Part shown: positions 29,979 to 35,621 of the stretch, one piece after another
Numbering within the stretch: position 1 is the first letter of the stretch
Layout: each line of letters starts with the position of its first letter
Origin: a virus
Virus record (IMG/VR): IMGVR_UViG_3300042896_000231
Location: 1 to 35,621 of that record
DNA: 35,621 bases
Reading direction: 5' to 3' (one strand)
Made by a program: the position numbers and the translations under genes
Notes under the pieces: generated by a model
Seen by the model: only the letters and a program-made list of their open reading frames with translations
The model's database searches: none
What the model was told of the DNA's origin: nothing

Positions 29979-30406
29979 AGCAAGTGTTTCACCTCACCCA
30001 CAACATAGCGCGACAAAGCGCTTGTGCAGCGATCCTTTCTGCACCTGATAACTACAGAGTAGAAATTCGTGAGCGCACTAGATCACTTGATCAAAATGCG
30101 AAGCTTCACGCAATGGTTAGCTTCATTGCAAAAAATCTACCTTGGTGCGGAAAGCACCAGACAACAGACACATGGAAGAGGCTTTTAACCGCAGCCTGGC
30201 TCCGCGCGCGCGGCTATCAAGTTGAGTTTCTTCCGGCTCTCGATGGCCACGGCGTTGATGTTGTGTTTCGCAGGACTTCAGATTTAACAGTTGCAGAACT
30301 TTCAGAACTGATTGAATTTATTTATGCGTGGGCAACAGAGATAAATTTTGTAATCGTCGAGTCGCAAGGCCTTGGATATACAAAACGCATAAAGGCCGCT
30401 GCATGA
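29975..30406 (+). CDS. ninB: NinB-like recombination protein
   Basis: 143 residues. RTRSLDQNAKLHAMVSFIAK, TWKRLLTAAWLRARGY, PALDGHGVDVVFRRTSDL and ELSELIEFIYAWATE are the NinB (Orf) signature. NinB helps phage recombination by replacing RecFOR functions and binds SSB and single strands. ATGA overlaps with both neighbours. Confidence 0.92.
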   Translation: MKQVFHLTHNIARQSACAAILSAPDNYRVEIRERTRSLDQNAKLHAMVSFIAKNLPWCGKHQTTDTWKRLLTAAWLRARGYQVEFLPALDGHGVDVVFRRTSDLTVAELSELIEFIYAWATEINFVIVESQGLGYTKRIKAAA

Positions 30407-30741
30407 TTCAAAAATCCCGCCCTCTACGCTCACGCAAGCACCTGATGGATGTTGCATCAATGCCTTGCATCAAGTGCGGCATAGATGGCTATACGCAAGC
30501 CGCACACACAAATTTCGGTAAAGGGATGGGAATCAAGGCCTGTGACTCACAGACTTTCCCTCTTTGCGTGTATTGCCATACCTGGCTTGATCAGTCAGGC
30601 AAGTTAAACAAAGACGAAAGAAGAAATATAGAGCGCTCATTCGTCATAAAGACGCGCCAAAAAATGATCAATAGCTGTAAGTGGATGCCTGATGTAGAGG
30701 CAGCATTTCAAAAAATTCATAAAACAAACGGAGAGGCTTGA
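30403..30741 (+). CDS. HNH-like putative nuclease, DUF1364/YbcO type
   Basis: 112 residues from ATG 30403, with ATGA overlap. The metal-binding pattern is PCIKCGIDGYTQAAHTNFG, then GMGIKACDSQTFPLCVYCH followed by TWLD: two Cys pairs around an Ala-Ala-His. This fits the DUF1364/YbcO group of phage DNA-binding nucleases next to NinB and RusA. A role in recombination or DNA processing is likely. The longer reading from 30328 re-reads NinB. Confidence 0.82.
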   Translation: MIQKSRPLRSRKHLMDVASMPCIKCGIDGYTQAAHTNFGKGMGIKACDSQTFPLCVYCHTWLDQSGKLNKDERRNIERSFVIKTRQKMINSCKWMPDVEAAFQKIHKTNGEA

Positions 30742-31541
30742 TGCATTACTACAAGCACAACATTGGCGATTATCGGCGTGATACTGCTCATTTAACCTTG
30801 CTCGAGCATGGTGTTTATCGGCAATTAATTGACCTGTATTACTTGCAAGAATCTGCTATCCCAAACGAAACCGAGTGGGTTATGCGCCGGTTATGCGCAC
30901 GAACCGATGAGGAACAAAATGCGGTGCATTCAGTGCTATCCGACTTCTTTGAACTGACAGAAAACGGGTATGTACATGGACGTTGCGACAAGGAATTAGC
31001 AGAGTATGGAGAGAAAAAGGTTACTAACAAGGTTAACGGACAGCTAGGCGGAAGGCCGAAGAAAACCCAGTCGGTTATTTCTGAAAACCAAGAAGAAAGC
31101 GAAAGCAAAGCGAATGAAACCCTAACCATTAACCATAAACCATTAACCATTAACCATAATAAAGAAACTACAAAAACGAAAAAAAGCCATTCGGCAAAAC
31201 CGGATGACGTATCAGATTCAGTTTGGGCTGACTTTCTGCAAATCAGAAAAGCTAAACGCGCACCACTTACCAACACGGCAATGAGCGCAATCGCAGCCGA
31301 AGCGCAGATTGCAGGAATAAACCTGCAAACAGCCCTTGAGCATTGCTGCGCGAGAGGCTGGCAAGGATTCAAAGCTGAATGGCTGCAAAACGCAAAAGCT
31401 GCGCAACCAGGAAAGGCTGAGACAACTTACCAGCGATCAATGCGCGAAAGGTGGGAAGAGGCAACCGGAAAACGAACGCTTGATGAAAGCAACGTAATCG
31501 ACATTACACCGATGCAAAACAACACAGCGAGGATCGCATGA
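30741..31541 (+). CDS. DUF1376 (YdaU-like) replication initiation protein
   Basis: 266 residues from ATG 30741, which overlaps the preceding stop, with GGAG 7 bases upstream. MHYYKHNIGDYRRDTAHLTL and LLEHGVYRQLIDLYYLQESA are the DUF1376 signature, a winged DNA-binding domain. A hydrophilic linker with the repeat TLTINHKPLTINH follows, then a C-terminal domain (SVWADFLQIRKAKRAPLTN, CCARGWQGFKAEWLQN). By position it takes the place of lambda O and probably binds the origin. The tandem heptamers in its own linker region may be that origin. Confidence 0.87.
   Translation: MHYYKHNIGDYRRDTAHLTLLEHGVYRQLIDLYYLQESAIPNETEWVMRRLCARTDEEQNAVHSVLSDFFELTENGYVHGRCDKELAEYGEKKVTNKVNGQLGGRPKKTQSVISENQEESESKANETLTINHKPLTINHNKETTKTKKSHSAKPDDVSDSVWADFLQIRKAKRAPLTNTAMSAIAAEAQIAGINLQTALEHCCARGWQGFKAEWLQNAKAAQPGKAETTYQRSMRERWEEATGKRTLDESNVIDITPMQNNTARIA
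31124..31158 (+). repeat. Five tandem heptamers AACCAT(T/A), possible replication origin iterons
   Basis: Five uninterrupted copies of AACCATT or AACCATA stand inside the DUF1376 gene, with AT-rich DNA on the right. In lambda the origin lies as iterons in the middle of gene O. The repeats are also explained as codons for the peptide TLTINHKPLTINH, so an origin role is inference. Confidence 0.5.
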
Positions 31542-31999
31542 GCCTACCAGTGCTTTGGGTTGAAAAGATATTCACCAAGTTAACGCTTGCATACGGTCGT
31601 GATTTTCTTGGACGTTGGGAGGGGATTCCACTTTCTGAGGTAAAGACTGATTGGTCAGAATGCCTTAAAGGATTTGCTGATCAACCGCAATCAATAGCGT
31701 TTGCCTTAACAAACCTACCTGATTCAAAGCCACCGACAGCACAGGAGTTTCGTGCTTTATGCCGCCAGGCACCGCAAACACCGACTTCACTGCTTACGGC
31801 ATCGAAAGCTGATTACACCGTAGTTGCGGAGCAGTTGGCCAAGATCGGAAAGACGGTTGGAACAAAACCAAATGATTCAAAGCAAGATCACAAAGCCTGG
31901 GCGAAGCGATTAAAAGCCGGACACGAAAACGGTATGAAGCTGAATCTTGTACAGGTCAATGCCTACCGTACAGCGCTTGATATTAAAGCGGCGGCGTGA
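31538..31999 (+). CDS. Replication-region protein, P-like position
   Basis: 153 residues. The N-terminus VLWVEKIFTKLTLAYGRDFL with GIPLSEVKTDWSECLKGFAD and later PDSKPPTAQEFRALCRQAP recurs in betaproteobacterial phages just after DUF1376 genes. In lambda this place belongs to P, the helicase loader, and the N-terminus resembles P-type proteins in part; the C-terminal part is short and basic (AWAKRLKAGHENGMKL). Helicase loading is likely but unproven. ATGA overlap with the initiator gene. Confidence 0.7.
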   Translation: MSLPVLWVEKIFTKLTLAYGRDFLGRWEGIPLSEVKTDWSECLKGFADQPQSIAFALTNLPDSKPPTAQEFRALCRQAPQTPTSLLTASKADYTVVAEQLAKIGKTVGTKPNDSKQDHKAWAKRLKAGHENGMKLNLVQVNAYRTALDIKAAA

Positions 32000-32175
32000 A
32001 CCACCAGCACGGTCCCGTTTACCAGCTACGCAATTGCATAACTTGCTGCGCAGCACTGGTTTTATCTGCACGGCCATCAAGAAAGCATCAGGAAGCAATG
32101 ATTGCTCATGTAAGTCGGTATTTCTCAAGAGATGAAATCCTCAAGGAGATCGGAAATGCGAACTCAGGTAGCTGA
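31996..32175 (+). CDS. Small Cys-containing protein, GTG start
   Basis: 59 residues from GTG 31996, which overlaps the preceding stop (GTGA). It reads NHQHGPVYQLRNCITCCAAL, then VLSARPSRKHQEAMIAHVSR and YFSRDEILKEIG: a Cys cluster followed by a helical basic part. The stop overlaps the next gene by 20 bp. The coupling to the upstream stop supports it; the function is unknown. Confidence 0.55.
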   Translation: MNHQHGPVYQLRNCITCCAALVLSARPSRKHQEAMIAHVSRYFSRDEILKEIGNANSGS

Positions 32176-32452
32176 AACAAGTTTGGTTGCATATCACTCA
32201 CTGCAAGCTGAAAAGAAGTTATCAGCTAAACAAGCGTTGATTATGGGATTCCTTTCATCTGGTACGGCTATGACTAGACAGGAGTTAGTCAATGTGACAG
32301 GTGAGCCGATCAATAGCGTTACGGGTCGGGTCAATGAGTTGCTTACTGCGAAGAGGATCGTAATCCGCGGTGAGGTAGTAAATCAAAAGACGGGTAAGCC
32401 GAATTACTTGGTTGGTATTCCGATAGTCGAACAGTTTGATCTTTTCCAATAG
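32156..32452 (+). CDS. Winged helix DNA-binding protein
   Basis: 98 residues from ATG 32156, with AAGGAG 7 bases upstream. LSAKQALIMGFLSSGTAMTR, then QELVNVTGEPINSVTGRVNE is a helix-turn-helix, and KRIVIRGEVVNQKTGKPNYL forms the wing. Proteins of this kind are common in early regions of phages. It may regulate replication or early genes; the target is not known. The upstream start 32132 has no ribosome site. Confidence 0.75.
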   Translation: MRTQVAETSLVAYHSLQAEKKLSAKQALIMGFLSSGTAMTRQELVNVTGEPINSVTGRVNELLTAKRIVIRGEVVNQKTGKPNYLVGIPIVEQFDLFQ

Positions 32453-32460
32453 GCGCTGAA

Positions 32461-32694
32461 ATGTTCACACAAAAGCTGATCGATGCTGGTATCAGGGCAA
32501 AAGAAGCAAGGATTGCATCTGAAGTCTATGCCTACCAAAAGGAAATCCAAACCATTGATCGGCTATCCGCGCAGATTAGAAAACTTAATCCTGAGAAGTA
32601 TTGGTCTGATGGTTCGCCTGAATATGCAGCGTTAACCGATTACTGGCAAGCAGAACGCGAAATGCGCGAAGCACTGAAAAAGGCAGCGGCCTGA
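32461..32694 (+). CDS. Small early protein of unknown function
   Basis: 77 residues, helical and charged (FTQKLIDAGIRAKEARIASE, YWSDGSPEYAALTDYWQAER). It lies directly before rusA, sharing one base with its start. I recognise no domain. Confidence 0.65.
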   Translation: MFTQKLIDAGIRAKEARIASEVYAYQKEIQTIDRLSAQIRKLNPEKYWSDGSPEYAALTDYWQAEREMREALKKAAA

Positions 32695-33077
32695 TGATTG
32701 TCATTGTTACCCCATTCCCGCCCAGTATTAACCACTACTACGGGAACGGGCGCAATGGCCGTAAGTTCATCAAAGCGCCTGGTATTGAGTACAGGGCTGC
32801 GGTGCTTGATTACGTCACAAGATACAACTCTAAGGCTCCAGAAGGCAGATTATCAGTAGGCATCCAGCTATACCCACCAGACAAAAGACGTAGGGATGTG
32901 GATAACAGCGCAAAGGCTGCCCTCGATGCGCTCACTCATGCCGGTGTTTATCAAGATGATTGCCTCATTGATGATCTGCGAATCACTCGTATGCACATCG
33001 TCAAGGGCGGAATGCTCAGGATATTCGTATCAAATCATATTCCAGAACCAGAAATAGAAACGAGGGGGGTTGAATGA
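32694..33077 (+). CDS. rusA: RusA-like Holliday junction resolvase
   Basis: 127 residues. PFPPSINHYYGNGRNGRKFI starts it, and the metal-binding core is YPPDKRRRDVDNSAKAALDAL, with DDCLIDDLRITR next, carrying the acidic residues of RusA. The enzyme cuts four-way junctions made during recombination and replication, so that branched DNA can be packaged. Length is close to that of E. coli RusA (120). Confidence 0.93.
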   Translation: MIVIVTPFPPSINHYYGNGRNGRKFIKAPGIEYRAAVLDYVTRYNSKAPEGRLSVGIQLYPPDKRRRDVDNSAKAALDALTHAGVYQDDCLIDDLRITRMHIVKGGMLRIFVSNHIPEPEIETRGVE

Positions 33078-33241
33078 AAAACAAATCAACAGGTGAGAAA
33101 GCATTACCGCAGCAAGTATTCAAGTTAAGACCTTACAAATATGACTTGGCAATGAGGCTTGCAGCTAACCGTGCCGAATCACATCCTCAGATGATTAGCA
33201 TGGCTTCGAACTTACCGGAGGTGAAAGATGCCCGTCTTTGA
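33074..33241 (+). CDS. Small basic protein of unknown function
   Basis: 55 residues (KNKSTGEKALPQQVFKLRPY and on). GAGGGGGG stands before its ATG, which overlaps the rusA stop, and its end overlaps the next gene by 14 bp. Real by coupling and ribosome site; function not evident. Confidence 0.6.
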   Translation: MKNKSTGEKALPQQVFKLRPYKYDLAMRLAANRAESHPQMISMASNLPEVKDARL

Positions 33242-33458
33242 ATCCTGGCTATACGGGGACCCCGAAAAGATAGCGATACGAAAGGAGTCTATGCGTATTC
33301 GGAAAGACAAGGCGTGCGGTGAATGTCTGCACAAAAGGTCAGTCGAATGGAAAGGAGAGGTTCTCAACGCTTGCGAATTTAAACGTCGAGTCTATGGCAA
33401 GCGTTGCGAACTTTATAAGAAAGATCAATCAGTACACTGGGAGGAATTAAGCAAATGA
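33228..33458 (+). CDS. Cys-containing small protein of unknown function
   Basis: 76 residues from ATG 33228, with GGAGG 8 bases upstream. DKACGECLHKRSVEWKG, then ACEFKRRVYGKRCELYKKD carries four Cys in the order C-x-x-C, C, C that could bind a metal. Similar small Cys proteins lie before the Q-type genes of betaproteobacterial phages. The function is unknown. Confidence 0.68.
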   Translation: MPVFESWLYGDPEKIAIRKESMRIRKDKACGECLHKRSVEWKGEVLNACEFKRRVYGKRCELYKKDQSVHWEELSK

Positions 33459-33865
33459 CCAAAGATCAATCGGACGTTATAGAAGAACTATTCATCGTTT
33501 GGTTTGTTTGGTCAAGCCAGTACCGGCCACACTTAGGCGCACCAAGAGTATCCACATACAGTCGAGGTTTTACATCCCACGACATTTATATTGATGCAGA
33601 TGATTCAGATAGTAGGATCGAGAAGGACCGAGCCGAGCAGGTTGATGCGTGCATCGATAGCCTACCAGGTGAGCAACGCATTGCAATCGGCATCCACGCT
33701 GGCAACAAGTCAACGGGTAACAACGTCTACAAGAGTCTCAGATATACAACAGAGCAATTGCACATCAACTACCAAGCGGCGAAGAGCGCAATCTTTCCCA
33801 TGCTGATGCGTAGGGGATTGGTTCCAAATGAAACAAATTCAGAAATGTTATTGAAAACCACTTAA
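33455..33865 (+). CDS. Q-position protein, possible late antiterminator
   Basis: 136 residues. The N-terminus DQSDVIEELFIVWFVWSSQY with RPHLGAPRVSTYSRGF, then IDSLPGEQRIAIGIHAG and YTTEQLHINYQAAKSAIFPM, a helix-turn-helix-like end, are in line with the phage antitermination / sigma-like regulators placed at the end of the early right operon. Two strong terminators follow at 33923 and 33987 before the late genes, exactly what a Q protein would have to overcome. The family assignment is by pattern and context, not certain. Confidence 0.68.
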   Translation: MTKDQSDVIEELFIVWFVWSSQYRPHLGAPRVSTYSRGFTSHDIYIDADDSDSRIEKDRAEQVDACIDSLPGEQRIAIGIHAGNKSTGNNVYKSLRYTTEQLHINYQAAKSAIFPMLMRRGLVPNETNSEMLLKTT

Positions 33866-33879
33866 AAGTATGTGAGAAT
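33851..33879 (+). promoter_or_regulatory. Possible late promoter
   Basis: TTGAAA (33851-33856), 17 bp, GAGAAT (33874-33879), overlapping the end of the Q-position gene and about 45 bp before the first terminator. The match is moderate (5 of 6 and 4 of 6). The place is that of lambda PR'. Confidence 0.35.
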
Positions 33880-33922
33880 TAAACCGTTGGGAGAAGTCAC
33901 GCCCATATATTCCAAATTTAAG

Positions 33923-33954
33923 GCCCATCGATCAAAAGTCGGTGGGCTTTTTCA
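33923..33954 (+). terminator. Strong intrinsic terminator after the Q-position gene
   Basis: GCCCATCGA, loop TCAAAAG, TCGGTGGGC, then TTTTT. The nine-pair stem contains one G-T pair. It ends early transcription before the late operon. Confidence 0.88.
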
Positions 33955-33986
33955 TTGTCTCCTTGGTTTGGTTGATACCAGCCATT

Positions 33987-34011
33987 GACCCTCTGTGTGA
34001 GGGTCTTTTTT
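33987..34011 (+). terminator. Second strong terminator before the late genes
   Basis: GACCCTC, loop TGTGT, GAGGGTC, then six T. The seven-pair stem is perfect. Only 10 bp separate it from the HNH gene, so all late transcription from upstream must read through both terminators. Confidence 0.88.
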
Positions 34012-34020
34012 ATTCATGCG

Positions 34021-34338
34021 ATGAAAACCCTAAAGCCAACACTTAAGACGATCAATACATCGTTGGTAAAGGCCGGAGGGGCAACGACTCGTATACGCGG
34101 CAATAGCTTGTACTCAATCATGCGAAAGTTTGAGAGAGGCAATCCAAGGTTATGCGCAACCTGTACCAGACTAGGATTAGTAGGTTACGGGGATGAGTTA
34201 GAACATATCGTCCCGCTATGGCAGGGAGGCGCTGAGAGCGATTCAAACCGCGAGTGGATATGCAAGGATCACCACCTAATCAAAACCGCAACAGAGGCCA
34301 AGCAGAGGGCTTCATCCGGCGGGGGAAGGGCGGGTTAA
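34021..34338 (+). CDS. HNH endonuclease next to terminase
   Basis: 105 residues from ATG 34021. LCATCTRLGLVGYGDELEHI, then VPLWQGG and NREWICKDHHLIKT form the HNH motif with two Cys pairs. In HK97-like phages an HNH nuclease beside terminase is needed for cleavage of DNA at cos during packaging. Good ribosome site lacking; it stands right behind the second terminator. The longer reading from 33985 would start inside the terminator. Confidence 0.88.
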   Translation: MKTLKPTLKTINTSLVKAGGATTRIRGNSLYSIMRKFERGNPRLCATCTRLGLVGYGDELEHIVPLWQGGAESDSNREWICKDHHLIKTATEAKQRASSGGGRAG

Positions 34339-34421
34339 AAGTCTAAAAAGTTCGCGGGACGTAAACCGCTATCTATCCCATTCGCGGAAAAAATCCCTAT
34401 TTCAAAGGTAATCATCATCAA
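34339..34421. other. Likely cos region between HNH and small terminase genes
   Basis: A gene-free stretch of 83 bp where the HK97 group carries its packaging site. TTCGCGG occurs twice, at 34351-34357 and 34381-34387, exactly 30 bp apart, with GGGA and TCCC facing each other in between. The cut site cannot be read from sequence alone. Confidence 0.4.
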
Positions 34422-34766
34422 ATGTCCGGGGTCAAAGGAAAAAGCGGTGGCGCTCGCCAGGGTACAGGTGGCGCACGTCCCGGTACTGGTGGCGCTCGCC
34501 CTGGTGCTGGACGCAAGCCTAAGCCTAAGCCAGTATTAGCAGTTTCATCTGAGCCAGATTCGGACCCGAAGAAGTTTCTTCAGTCTGTGATGAATGATGA
34601 ACTTGCAGACCCACGCATCAGGATGGATGCAGCGAAGGCACTATTGCCATTCATGCATCAGAAATTAGGTGAGGGTGGCAAGAAGGATGAACGATTAAAT
34701 GCGGCAAAGAAAATTGCCACAGGTAAGTTTTCTCCGGTTGCTCCACCTTTGAGATTGGTTAAGTGA
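34422..34766 (+). CDS. terS: Terminase small subunit
   Basis: 114 residues. The start carries three tandem GGAR(Q/P)G(T/A) units ending in GAGRKPKPKP, the GARPGAGRK motif typical of small terminases in phages with HK97-like heads, then MNDELADPRIRMDAAKALLP and HQKLGEGGKKDERL, a helical domain for DNA binding and oligomerisation. It marks the phage DNA and presents it to the large subunit. The gene ends inside the terL start (GTGA). Confidence 0.87.
   Translation: MSGVKGKSGGARQGTGGARPGTGGARPGAGRKPKPKPVLAVSSEPDSDPKKFLQSVMNDELADPRIRMDAAKALLPFMHQKLGEGGKKDERLNAAKKIATGKFSPVAPPLRLVK
34446..34508 (+). repeat. Three tandem 21-bp repeats in terS
   Basis: Units start at 34446, 34467 and 34488; each begins with GGTGGCGC and encodes GGAR(Q/P)G(T/A). 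The copies differ at a few third positions. The number of units may change by slippage, altering the length of the flexible Gly-Arg tail. Confidence 0.85.
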
Positions 34767-35621
34767 AGGAATGGTCAACAGCTTGTCTTGATTGGGCTGA
34801 ACGGATTAAGACGGGTAAGTCAATAATTCCAGCACCGATTTTCCCTGAGCAAGCAGAGATTGCATTAAATATTTTCAAGCAATTAAAGATTGTTGATGCA
34901 CCAGGTAGCCCGACATTTGGTGAGTCGTGCGCACCGTGGGTATTTGACCTAGTTGCATCGATATTTGGTTCTTACGATGCTGATTCAGGGCGAAGGCTCA
35001 TTACAGAATGGTTCGTTTGCTTACCAAAAAAGAACAGTAAAAGCACGATTGCAGCCGGTGTAATGATGACCGCGCTAATCCTTAACTGGAGACAGTCGGC
35101 AGAGTTTGCAGTTATCGCCCCGACAGTAGAGGTAGCGAATAACGCCTATGCCCCAGCGCGGGACATGGTGCAGAAAGATGAAGAACTGGATGCGCTGATG
35201 CACGTTCAGACGCACATCAAGAGCATCACGCACCGCGACAGCGGCGCAACGCTCAAGGTGGTGGCGGCAGATAGTAATACAGTTGGTGGCAAGAAGTCAG
35301 TCGGCACTCTAGTGGATGAACTCTGGTTATTTGGCAAGCAGTCTGGTGCCGAAGCGATGCTCAGAGAGGCTATCGGGGGTCTGGCATCGAGGCCGGAGGG
35401 GTTTGTTATTTACTTAACGACTCAATCTGATGACCCTCCAGCGGGAGTTTTTAAGCAGAAATTGCAGTATGCGCGTGATGTGCGTGACGGAAAGATTCAC
35501 GATCCGCGATTTGTGCCGATTATCTTTGAGCATCCGCCAGAGATGGTCGCAGCAAAAGAGCATTTATTAATTGAAAACCTTGGAATGGTTAACCCAAATC
35601 TCGGTTATTCAGTCGATAAAG
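34763..35621 (+). CDS. terL: Terminase large subunit, N-terminal part
   Basis: The ATPase part of the large terminase, from GTG 34763 overlapping the small-subunit stop. EWSTACLDWAERIKTGKSII opens it. The Walker A-type loop is CLPKKNSKST (about residue 88), and Walker B with the catalytic Glu is GTLVDELWLF (about 186). AGVMMTALILNWRQSAEFAV between them and LTTQSDDPPAGVFKQK (coupling motif region) fit the HK97-type family. The frame runs off the window end and continues at base 2 after removing the 254-bp overlap. Confidence 0.94.
   Translation, partial: MKEWSTACLDWAERIKTGKSIIPAPIFPEQAEIALNIFKQLKIVDAPGSPTFGESCAPWVFDLVASIFGSYDADSGRRLITEWFVCLPKKNSKSTIAAGVMMTALILNWRQSAEFAVIAPTVEVANNAYAPARDMVQKDEELDALMHVQTHIKSITHRDSGATLKVVAADSNTVGGKKSVGTLVDELWLFGKQSGAEAMLREAIGGLASRPEGFVIYLTTQSDDPPAGVFKQKLQYARDVRDGKIHDPRFVPIIFEHPPEMVAAKEHLLIENLGMVNPNLGYSVDK
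35368..35621. repeat. Right copy of the 254-bp terminal direct repeat
   Basis: Same sequence as 1-254 except G at 35494 (C at 127). This copy encodes Lys where the left one encodes Asn, in the stretch RDG(K/N)IHDPRF. Confidence 0.95.

Noticed and set aside
31124-31158. CRISPR-like or other spaced repeat array
   Set aside because: The repeats are 7 bp and contiguous, without spacers; they lie in a coding region.
30839-31372. Minus-strand open frame of 177 residues opposite the DUF1376 gene
   Set aside because: Low-complexity hydrophobic shadow of the repeat-containing gene, in an operon read wholly on the other strand.

Overview
The window is one complete temperate siphophage genome of lambda/HK97 type, opened inside the large terminase gene. 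The last 254 bases (35368-35621) repeat the first 254 with a single mismatch, so the window reads as a circular contig of about 35,367 bp and the two terL pieces join in frame into a 556-residue protein. The phage attachment site is intact (attP, not attL/attR), so this is the free or packaged form and not a prophage with flanking host DNA. The host is a Gram-negative bacterium, shown by the embedded Rz/Rz1 spanin pair and an outer-membrane-type lipoprotein. The YdaS-type Cro, the CII-like protein and the integrase type suggest a betaproteobacterium of the Burkholderiales, possibly from fresh water. That host call is inference.

Layout. (1) 34021-35621 plus 1-8254, + strand: HNH endonuclease, small and large terminase, portal, prohead protease, capsid, connector and neck proteins, tail terminator, tail tube, and tail chaperones probably joined by a -1 frameshift. 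(2) 8251-15818: tape measure protein, minor tail proteins and a glycine-rich fibre/adhesin. (3) 15849-19080: GNAT acetyltransferase, HTH-metallophosphoesterase, two holin-like membrane proteins, GH108-type endolysin and Rz/Rz1. (4) 19085-19837: a UmuD-like protein under a near-consensus LexA box, then attP with a 3' half of tRNA-Arg(CCU) as core and repeated arm sites. (5) 19832-25357, - strand: the left operon, with integrase, DUF4224 protein, small early proteins, an HTH protein, Gp157, an SSB-like protein ending in DDDIPF and a Sak4-like ATPase. It is driven by PL with two operators. (6) 25617-29198, - strand: the immunity operon cI, HIRAN membrane protein, lipoprotein, rexA and rexB, closed by a terminator just before OL/PL. 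This is the geometry of lambda. (7) 29209-33865, + strand: three OR operators, PR, Cro, CII-like, NinB, HNH-like, DUF1376 replication protein with tandem heptamers, a P-position protein, RusA and a Q-position protein followed by two strong terminators.

How it works together. A LexA-type self-cleaving repressor binds 17-bp operators (consensus ATTAGCGT-T-ACGCTAAT). These lie in the spacer of both PL and PR and over the start of PRM. DNA damage would release both the phage (CI cleavage) and the umuD-like gene (LexA box). In the lysogen the repressor operon also carries AT-rich cargo: a RexA homologue recognisable by sequence, a four-helix RexB-like membrane protein, a HIRAN protein and a lipoprotein. 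The most notable points are this RexAB module in lambda-like position with an unusual 143-nt gene overlap, the fully readable operator and attP architecture, a probably leaderless cro, and an RNA structure that would hide the ribosome site of the tail chaperone gene.
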